From Diphasiastrum complanatum (lineage: Eukaryota; Streptophyta; Lycopodiopsida; Lycopodiales; Lycopodiaceae): a DNA stretch of 64,000 nucleotides. Below the pieces are notes generated by a model. That model searched no databases. It saw nothing but the letters and a program-made list of their open reading frames with translations, and had not been told where the DNA came from. Position 1 is the first letter of the stretch. Each line of letters opens with the position of its first letter. Positions 56,700 to 64,000 of the stretch are shown here, piece by piece. Location of the stretch: the NCBI GenBank assembly GCA_029204225.1, contig CM055092.1, forward strand, positions 84,782,694 through 84,846,693, in the 5' to 3' direction. The position numbers were made by a program, and so were the translations under genes.

Positions 56700-56980
56700 C
56701 AGGGATGAGGGTCCGGGCCGGATTGCCCGCGTCCGCGTCCGCGTCCAACGTCCGGACCCGGACGCGTCCGACCCCCGGACGCGGGGTCGGACGCGTCCAA
56801 AAAAAAAAAATTTAAAACGAAAAAACCCTAAAAAAAAATTTTAAAATTAAAAAAAATTAAAAAAGGACGTGTCCGTACCGCACGGACGCATCCGTGGCTT
56901 CAAAAAAAAATATAATTTATTTTAGTCTAAAAAATTGTAAAAATTTATAAAAAAAAAAAAACCGGATGCATCCGGTCCCA
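56700..56980. repeat. GC-rich palindromic block, hAT-end-like
   Basis: Begins CAGGGATGAGGGTCCGGG. CAGGGATGA is the classical Ac-type hAT terminal sequence. It is followed by many CCGGACGCGTCC/GCGTCCG words (at least ten within 56720-56790), then A-rich DNA, then CGTACCGCACGGACGCATCCG (in two parts) and ACCGGATGCATCCGGT. hAT elements carry such repeated subterminal transposase sites. No matching other end (CATCCCTG) was found, so it would be a truncated end. Confidence 0.5.
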
Positions 56981-57549
56981 CTTCCTTAGCCTTGAACGTT
57001 GATTTTTTATAAACTCCATTGACCAACCTCAACACATAGTGTTGCCATTGCAAGGCAAGGCCAAAAAGATCTTCCTTCTCTTCTTTGATCTTGGCGGGAA
57101 CCTTGGTCTTATGGAGTTTTCACACATAGGCCGAAGTTAGATAAATCAAGTATTCCATTGGCTACAAAGTGAGATATTAAAGTGACCCTATTTCACACAC
57201 AAATTTTAGAGCTCCTCCTCGCAGGTGACGTGGCTATATTTGAAAAATTCCCAAAACTAAAAACTATTAAAACCTTCTAAAAAATCTATACATTTTTCTG
57301 TTCATATTTCCCATTGTAGATTCAATGAAGCTACATATTTTGTTTCTAATTTTGAATCATTTGTGAAATTTTACAGCATAGTAGGCATTTGCTCTTGATT
57401 TTGTGAAGTAGAATTCTTGTAATATACCATTTGAATTAAAGACATCTACTAATTTTTCATACTAGTTCAACATAATTTGGCTGCTTAATGTTGCCGATGA
57501 AATTACATAAGCTAGGCTTATTGCGTCTGATAAAAGATACAAGTTCAAG
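56981..57549. other. Unassigned
   Basis: On the minus strand about 57150-56990 reads LHKTKVPAKIKEEKEDLFGL then ALQWQHYVLRLV, which is coding-like but unrecognised. From 57480 the sequence leads into the LINE frame. Confidence 0.3.
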
Positions 57550-58317
57550 TTGCTTGAATGTCCTAAAGTCAAGATTCCTTTGAATACACACCAGTACATT
57601 AAGCGTTTTTTATACAGAGCATATCTCGACCGTACTTGGCGACACCAGCTGGGGGTTAAGCCTGACTACTACCAGACTCACTTTCTGGAGCAGGATGCCA
57701 CTGGTCTTCCAGTTTTACCTCGCTATTTGTCCTCTGGACTATCACACAATCTCCGTTTCACTTTGGGACAGTTCAGAGTCTCCTCACACCAGTTGGCTAT
57801 TGAGACAGGCAGATTCCGAGGTACACCACGAGAGGAGAGACTATGCCTGCTATGTCCCCTCCATGAGATAGAGTCTGAGGAGCATTTCATTTTCAGATGC
57901 CCCACATATTATGAGATTAGAGGGAGATATATATCACTGTCTATTCCGTGACATGCCCACTACACACAGAGCATTGATTGGATATGAGGACTCTCACTGT
58001 GTCGCACTTATGCTACGAGAGATGGTCTTGCTGCGCCAGGATATGTACCAGTCAGCTCATCAGCCACATCCTAGCTCTCAGGCTCAGATTACGTCTTTCT
58101 TCACCAGGAGACGGACACGGTCTAATGACGATGATGACAACATACCATCTCAAAGATGTCAGAGACAGTGTATAACTCATAGTCATGCGGCAGTTCGCAC
58201 TTCCCGCCTTGATACGAGAGCACAGAGTTTTCACCCTCCTAGACGACGTCAGCGACGGTCCATATTACCTCCTGTTACAGCTCGTATCACATCTTTTTTC
58301 AGCAGCAGCGCTAGATG
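57550..58317 (+). pseudogene. LINE-type ORF2 C-terminus with zinc knuckle and PIP-box-like motif
   Basis: 57550-57951 and 57911-58318 are two frames of one protein. The first ends FTLGQFRVSSHQLAIETGRF, PREERLCLLC, EIESEEHFIFRCPTYYEIRG, the Cys-x2-Cys...His-x4-Cys knuckle seen after the RT of many LINEs. An apparent extra ATAT in a TA run at about 57927-57936 shifts the frame, and the protein then goes on as HCLFRDMPTTHRALIGYEDS. A basic, serine-rich tail contains QAQITSFF (58079-58102) and a second ITSFF (about 58284-58298) before the stop at 58316. QxxIxxFF is a consensus PCNA-interacting (PIP) box. RT and endonuclease are missing upstream. The 3' UTR is not defined. Confidence 0.65.
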
Positions 58318-58506
58318 ATATTACTCTACTCCTTGCAGCTATTTTGCTCCCACTTATGGACAGTTGGCAGTTTGTAGTTTACAGTTATATTACTCATTTT
58401 CTTCTATACATAGTGTTTTCTTGGAGACGTTTATATACGCTCCCATGGTTTTCATATACTTGACATGTACTCCTTTAGGTCTTATATGCCTTTTGGCATG
58501 GAAAAG

Positions 58507-58564
<58 letters not shown>

Positions 58565-59266
58565 GAAAATTACGAAGTAAGCCAATTTTTTTAACTTACC
58601 CCAAACTATAAAGCAACCATTGAAGTGTCAAGAATCTTCAGAAGAAAATCAGAACCTATCTAAAACTCAAAAAACTATTTGGATTATGAATTTGCAGAAA
58701 AAGTCTTCAAAGAGGAACAAACGCAGGTCTTCAAAGCGTCCGCTCAGGACAGATGTACGTCTCCAAAGAATCCACTCCGGACAAATAACCCATGCACATT
58801 TAAAAAAGGTACAGCAAATAATCTTCTATATAATGCAAAATCCGTTGCAAACGAATCACTTCCATGCTTTGAACACCCAAAATCTTACAATGTTAGTGAT
58901 ACAAATCCATAAAAAAAAAATTGTAATGCTTCCTACAAAGTCAGAGTTTAAGTTCTAACCATTGTCTTTCCCGTACTGAATCCACAACAAACTATCTATT
59001 CATCCATCCCATCGGAATCCCCCAAAACCTCCAATACTTGAGTAAATGCAACATTCTGTTAGGACTGCCTTGCACATCTAAATTATCTGAACCCAAACAA
59101 GATCATCAGCCATAAAAGAACAACTCTACAGATTAATCTGCAACTTACCTCGCTCTCACGCATCTTTCAAGCTTTGCCAGCTTCTTTTGCCCTTCTTTCT
59201 CAGAAATGTGTAGACCCAAGTAGAGCGGGTGCAGTAATGTGCTGCACCTCCCTCTCTCCTCTCTCC
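58318..59266. other. LINE 3' flank, (CT)n and unassigned sequence
   Basis: A (CT)n microsatellite is at 58507-58562. The sequence from 58600 to 59266 shows no recognisable gene; reading frames are short and lysine- or asparagine-rich by composition. Confidence 0.35.
58507..58562. repeat. (CT)n microsatellite
   Basis: Uninterrupted CT dinucleotides, about 56 bp. Confidence 0.95.
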
Positions 59267-59364
59267 TCTCTCCTCTCTCACTCAGGCTTTAGCAAGCCGA
59301 GTTTCTGTTCGGGCCTCTCTCCTCTCTCACTCAGGCTTTAGCAAGCCGAGTTTCTGTTCGGGCC
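59267..59364. repeat. 49-bp tandem duplication
   Basis: CTCTCTCACTCAGGCTTTAG with CAAGCCGAGTTTCTGTTCGGGCC appears twice, without visible differences, after a CTCTCTCCT-rich stretch. The near-identity implies a recent event. Confidence 0.9.
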
Positions 59365-59755
59365 TTGAACCTGAGGAGAGGAGGGAAAAGAGTTTCTTTT
59401 TGGGGGGGGGATATTTTTAACAAAAGTTGTTTTTCAGAGAAACAAAAAGCTAGGCAAGTGTGATTGCAACATAATCCGCATGCGCAAGTATGTTTGTTTG
59501 AAAATTAAAAAGACATAAGATGACACAATTTATCGATGTTAATAGAACTGAAGACAAACAAGGGGTGATCAAACGGGCTTTGCTATTTATAAAAAGGAGG
59601 TTGATTGGGTTGACATTATTTGAAAGTGCTTATCGAATGGAACTAACTATCCATGATGGACACATGGAGCTTTAAACTTTTGATTAAAAGCCTAAATGAC
59701 AAATTTTACAAACAGGTGCTTTAACACCTATTTTTTTAATTTTTTTGTTAAAAAA
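59365..59755. other. Unassigned
   Basis: No gene recognised; contains a G9 run at 59402. Confidence 0.3.
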
Positions 59756-59810
59756 ACGTTCCGACCCAGTATGTTTCGGCCCAAAAGGGTCGAAACGGGT
59801 TTCTAAGATC
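59756..59810. repeat. GTTCCGACC / GGGTCGAAAC palindromic motif
   Basis: AACGTTCCGACCC ... GGCCCAAAAGGGTCGAAACGGG, then TTTCTAAG. Nearly the same sequence is found in reverse at 43047-43075 (GGGTCGGAACGGGCTTCTAAGC) and at 40433-40455 (GGGTCGGAGTGGGTTTTTAAGG). It looks like the end of a dispersed element family. Confidence 0.6.
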
Positions 59811-59812
59811 TA

Positions 59813-59977
59813 GACTACCACCACTTTTCACATGCGTGGCATGCACATTTCTTACCCCTCTTATATGAACTACCACCACTTTTCACATGTGTGGTGTGCA
59901 TGTTTCTTACCTCTCTTGTATGAACTATCACCACTTTTCACATGCATTCGTGCACGTTTCCTACCCTTCTTGCATCT
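59813..59977. repeat. Tandem repeat, three units of about 55 bp
   Basis: Units start GA(A)CTA(C/T)CACCACTTTTC at 59813, 59868 and 59922, continue CACATG...GTGCA, and end TT(C/T)(C/T)TACC-type. The units differ by about 10-15 percent. 55 is not a multiple of three, so it is not a coding repeat. Confidence 0.85.
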
Positions 59978-61048
59978 TGAGCTTGAAATTCTTCCATGGT
60001 TATGAGTATCTTCTAGTTAATTTTCAATTTTCTTTTGTCTTTGAAGATGCTTTTTCGTAATCACAAATTCTACAATTAGATGTCTAGCCCTACAAATGGC
60101 ACTTTTTATGAATCATCAAGCTGCTTATGGCAATTACACTTCTAAAAGTTTAGTAGTTGTCGTACCATCGTAATCCTTAGTCTTACATTACTTCATGACT
60201 GACTTTGATTTTTTGACTAACCTCTGCTGGTTATAAACTTGCATGGAATTTCATGTCAATGTTTCCTTGCTTTCTTTTTGAATAGGCTATTCACCTATGC
60301 ATTATTTCCTCCAAACATCTTGACCTATTTTCAGCAAAACCGACACAAAATGTTCAATTCAGCTATAGCCACTATTAGACCAATGAATGCCCACAATTTT
60401 CATCATGTAGGTTAGAACATGGCACAACCTATTTGCAGACAATGGTGTTCTCATTATTGTACAAGGTCATCAGGTCAAGCTAACTAACTTGAAGATATGC
60501 AGGTTGTACGAGGATTATAACCAAAGAAACAATGTGCTCAAATTTGTGACCAGCTGCTCGCCTGCTCCTTTGATTGGCTTCAAGCACCTTAATCATCTTT
60601 TCACAACTCAAACCTGTTCCAAAGAAAAAAAGCCTCAATTTTGGAAAGACAAAAATAAACAACCAAACAAATTCGACCTCCAATAACAGATCCATGTACT
60701 TCCACGAAATTTTGAACTTTGTCCAAGGATGTTGAAGGTCAAGAGAAAAGTTGATGGTCTCAAAGAATAGAACATTATGATGTTTCTTGAACGATTGAAT
60801 GCTTCAAAAAATACTTATACTCCAACCTAAGAAGCATCATAATTATGGAAACACGGTTCCAGAATGAAAGTCAGTCATGAAATTTTCTTGAATTTGTTTT
60901 GGGAGATGGGTGTGGGGTATCTACCTCAGGAACATTCGAATTTCAATGCTAATAGAGGTAGACAGATCTACTTCAATAGATGTAGACTGACGGAGAGTCA
61001 AAGTGAAACGAATCGAAACAAAACGAAACAAAACGAAATGAAACGAAT
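59978..61048. other. Unassigned, ending in an AAACGAAAC repeat
   Basis: No gene recognised. 61003-61048 is a short AAACG(A)A simple repeat. Confidence 0.35.
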
Positions 61049-61700
61049 CGAGCTCTAATGCCACTGATGGGAGGGAAACAGCTCCGCTGATGGGAGTCTG
61101 TGACATTCCCGGCGATGAAGGCTGGATAGAGCCGACTTGGCAGGAGTAGCTACTGCTACTGACTGCGGTCTAATTCTCTTCCAAGCCCCATATCGCTTTT
61201 GATAATATGTTGTAAAAATTAAACTTGTAAACAACAAATAATGTTGAGTAAAACAACATCGAAAATTTATCTACTGTTAGCATGCATTCCAATATTGCAG
61301 ATCATACATATCACAGAACAGAGCACTTAGAGAATCGCTTTTATTATCATAATTGAATTTATAATATTTTTCTTGAGCGCTGTTTGTTTCTCAGATCATC
61401 ACGTTGGCACAAGAGAGATATCTCTCTCACGAATAATATGACTAGCTACTGCTAATCTATAAACTCACTCTAGAGCTATCTCAAACTTTTACAATTCTGT
61501 CTATTTTGTGTCCATGACTGTCTACTTCTTTAGTGGTAGCAACTACATATATTCAGAGTTACATTTCTGATTAAATAGATTAAACAATCTATAACTAATC
61601 TCAGATTACAAGAGCGACGGATTAGGCATGTCCTAACGCTCTTCTATTGATGTCATCATATCATATCAAGAAGCTGTGCTTCATGGTACTTGTTTGATCT
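61049..61700 (-). repeat. Possible copia primer site and LTR, decayed
   Basis: On the minus strand CATATTATCAAAAGC (about 61192-61206) is a weak match to CATGGTATCAGAGC, next to an LTR-end-like TTTTTACAA. The region 61207-61690 above would be the 5' LTR and has an ATATATGTAG TATA-like box at about 61545. No coding part was recognised on the expected side. Confidence 0.3.
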
Positions 61701-61899
61701 TCTTGGTCCTTTGGAGTGCGAAGAGTTTGGTGTCACGAAGAGTTTCACGTCGTTTCACCTTCTCTTGTTGTTCGTGTTGTTCATGAACATTTCGTCTTCG
61801 AGGTCTTCGAGATTTTTGAGATATTTGTCAGGTTGGGAGTCTCTGTCCTCCGTGAATTAGCTACCTTCTGCCCGTTGCACAGTGCCTTCACGTTGCAGA

Positions 61900-62280
61900 C
61901 CTTCGCATTTTGCCAAAAAACACTTTCGCGATTTTAAGGGCAGTCTCACTTTTTCAAGGGCAGTGTTGTTTTTTCAAGGGCACCTTTGCTTTTATCCAGA
62001 AGGCATTTGGCGACAGTGTCGCTTTTTCCCAAAAGGCGAAAAATGCGATAGTAGGCCAAAAAAACTTTCTAAGGCATTTAGAGACAATATGTCACCTTTT
62101 TCGCAGAAATGTGAAAAATGCGATAGTGTCGGGAGAGTGCCAAAATCATTTTCTAAGTGTTTTTGACTTAGTGCTGAATTTTCCTCATGACCCAAAAATC
62201 CAAACTGTGTGATGAAACAGTTCAAAAATGCAGACTGTGTGAAACGTAGTTCAAAATGCAACAGTCAAAAAACGGCAAAG
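61900..62280. repeat. Short imperfect tandem repeats
   Basis: TTTTTCAAGGGCAGTGT-type units occur three times at 61935-61985. A unit of about 80 bp, GTGAAAAATGCGATAGT...GCCAAAA...TTTCTAAG, occurs at 62036-62080 and 62110-62155. ACTGTGTGA...CAGTTCAAAAATGCA occurs twice at 62204-62260. Confidence 0.65.
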
Positions 62281-62988
62281 GAAAAAACTAAGAAAAATAC
62301 TAAGGCTTTGAAAGATAGAAACTCTCAGTTTCTTCAGACAATCTAACAACTTGCTAATAGACACATACAATCTGACATGCTCTAGACTGGATTATCAATG
62401 ATTGATTTCTAGAAACCTTCCACCTGCCAAAACATTAGACACCTCTTTTCATGCACCTCTGATCAAAAAACTCTAATCATTCATATCAGAAAATAAAACT
62501 CTGGAATCAAAAGTTTGTGAAGGAATCAAAAGTTTGTGTAGCTCATCTCGTCAACGACAATGCCAAAATACTTCTCTGGAAACCCAAAGCATTTTTTACG
62601 GTGATGTATTATTTTTTGACGGTCTGCTGCTTGTTCCTCTTTATGATCATTCTAAGCTGACTTCACCGCCGCAATCTCCGTCGGATGTTTTAAGGCTTTT
62701 CTTTTACTTTTCAATTCTACACACGTACTGCATACTCTCATTCGCACTTTTCGTGGAATAGAGACATTATTGAAATCTCTTTTCCAAAGTTTTGTGAAAT
62801 ATGATATATACCTGTCATTGTTTTGAATCATATGCTCTTTGTATACTGAAAAAAATTTCTATTCGAGTAAAATTATCAACAAGACGGAATTTATTAGTCG
62901 TTGGCATTACCTTGCAATGAAGATGAAAATATTTCTCCATCCATAACAATGTGTGTTGTGCAACATCACCCACAACCTTCGGAGATGG
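62281..62988. other. Unassigned
   Basis: No gene recognised. Small duplication GGAATCAAAAGTTTGTG at 62502-62538. Confidence 0.35.
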
Positions 62989-63708
62989 TTAGATATGACC
63001 GAACTTATTAATTCTGTACTTTATCCTCCATAGTCGAGAGCTGCCGAGGCTCAACACAATTTTAAATGCCCCTCTACAAACGAGGTCATTCTCCAGACTA
63101 TAGTCAAATATTTTTTTTAAACAAGGTATCAATTGTGAGGATAGAAACACGTCTTGCTCACTAGGACTCAGACCTAAATAAAAAATTCTCCATCTTTTTA
63201 TCTTTTGTTTTCCTAACTTTATCAAACAATTTGCATTGCAACAAAAAGAATGCAATGCCTCCTGAACTTGTTGATCAGCTGTCAAAAAATCTTTCCATCC
63301 TTACCAAAGGAACGCCTCCTGCGACGAAATACAATTGGCGAACATTCTTGGTAATCATTTTTCTCATTAGTCTCACTATTTGACTGATTGTTGTTTGACT
63401 CAACTTCCATGCTCTCAAATGGAGTGTCAACATTGGCACAGTGATTGTCAGAACCAAACGACCCAAATGATAATATATCATTAGAGAATATTGGTTTATC
63501 GCCAAAACATGGTCGTAAATATGATGGGACATCAACAGATGAGAACGATAAAATCCCATTGTCCTCGCTACGCACATGATTTAACAAATTCTCTATCATG
63601 TTCTCTGACACATTTTCTGACACGTCTCCTAACACATTTTCTTGTACGTTGTTTACACCGACCATTGGGGCTCCTTCATATGAATAAAACGAGAGGCTCA
63701 CCTCTCTG
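62989..63708 (-). pseudogene. Unrecognised coding-like region with an acceptor site
   Basis: On the minus strand TTTTTTTCCCTCGATTTACAG (63709-63729 approx.) is a strong splice-acceptor-like site. It is followed by an open stretch of 140 codons: REVSLSFYSYEGAPMVGVNN, ENVSENMIENLLNHVRSED, VDVPSYLRPCFGDKPIF, an acidic/asparagine-rich part and RRRRRSFGKDGKIF. After a frameshift at 63282 it continues TADQQVQEALHSFCCNANC to KFGHI at 62989. No family recognised. Could be a transposon-encoded accessory protein or an exon of an unknown gene. The frameshift favours a relic. Confidence 0.4.
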
Positions 63709-63828
63709 TAAATCGAGGGAAAAAAAATATTTATGAATCAACATTATGCATGTTACAACAAAAATAAAAATTATTTTAATAATTTTAAGCCTGAGAAAAA
63801 AACTTTCCATATTTGAAAAGGGAGAAAG

Positions 63829-63837
63829 TATAAAAGG
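63829..63837 (+). promoter_or_regulatory. TATA box
   Basis: TATAAAAGG sits 122 bp upstream of an ATG and near an abrupt rise in GC content (63840-63950). This suits a plant core promoter. Confidence 0.5.
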
Positions 63838-63950
63838 GACCACCCAATATCATTTGAGCACGACATTTCCTGGTGAGCAGAGCGTTTTTGCAAGGCGCGA
63901 CTGAAGGCGCAAGATCCTGCACTGCATTCCCTCCCCCTTGCCTTTGCAAA

Positions 63951-64000
63951 ATGAAGACCACCAAGTATGTCTGTAGTGTTATTTATGGGTATTTCTCGCT
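63951..64000 (+). CDS. Possible first exon of a host gene, runs off the window
   Basis: ATG at 63951 follows a TATA box and a pyrimidine-rich leader (CATTCCCTCCCCCTTGCC). It reads MKTTKYVCS and on, but GTATGT at 63965, after only 14 coding bases, is a good donor. The exon may therefore end at MKTT plus two bases. Only 50 bases are visible, so identity cannot be judged. Confidence 0.35.
   Translation, partial: MKTTKYVCSVIYGYFS

Noticed and set aside
59813-59977. CRISPR-like spaced repeats
   Set aside because: Tandem units without unique spacers in a plant nuclear context.
63951-64000. Identification as CTP synthase from MKTTKYV
   Set aside because: Only a few residues resemble the start of that family, and the following residues do not. 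Too little sequence to name a gene.

Overview
The window looks like nuclear DNA of a land plant. The evidence is a small two-exon plant-type gene with a telo-box (TTTAGGGTTTAGGG) in its upstream region, plant-style GT-AG introns, Ty1/copia elements primed by initiator tRNA-Met (TGGTATCAGAGC), a Ty3/gypsy element with a plant tRNA-Asp-type primer site, and captured pectate lyase and ABCB-transporter pieces. Nearly all of it is layered, decayed transposable-element sequence. I cannot name the species; the density of old elements and the LINE type would suit a large-genome plant such as a fern, but that is inference.

Layout. 1-1015: copia integrase fragment (minus), then a cluster of short GCGTGGAT palindromes. 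2217-2756: copia primer site and gag start, interrupted by a small insertion. 3440-4400: GC-rich island. 4773-5506: the one convincing intact host gene (80 aa, one intron). 7086-7490: copia RNase H remnant. 7821-10873: short non-autonomous LTR element whose 3' LTR is cut by a related copia element (10874-14340). 15707-31779: a complex block built from two direct copies (about 16497-21610 and 26785-31260) of a composite containing a captured pectate lyase pseudogene, a CT-rich terminal-inverted-repeat element, a copia fragment and, in opposite orientation, a multi-intron DDE-transposase-like gene. Each copy is bounded by its own pair of inverted arms. Two decayed gypsy elements (22990-24760 plus, 31780-36380 minus) flank the second copy.

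36655-36985 is a second palindrome cluster, followed by a copia integrase/RT remnant (37255-39000). 39026-43565 is a candidate 4.5-kb TIR element containing exon-like host-gene pieces, one clearly the first exon of an ABCB transporter. 46157-49480 holds two gypsy remnants, 49645-50700 a hAT pseudogene, 54511-55363 a small TIR element, 56700-56980 a GC-rich hAT-like end, and 57550-58317 the C-terminal part of a LINE with a PCNA-binding-type motif. A probable host promoter and first exon run off the right edge (63829-64000).

The most novel item is the DDE-like transposon family. Its coding exons, introns (one exactly 90 nt and in frame) and one terminus can be inferred by comparing copies inside the window. 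Comparisons were by eye, so identities and boundaries are approximate.
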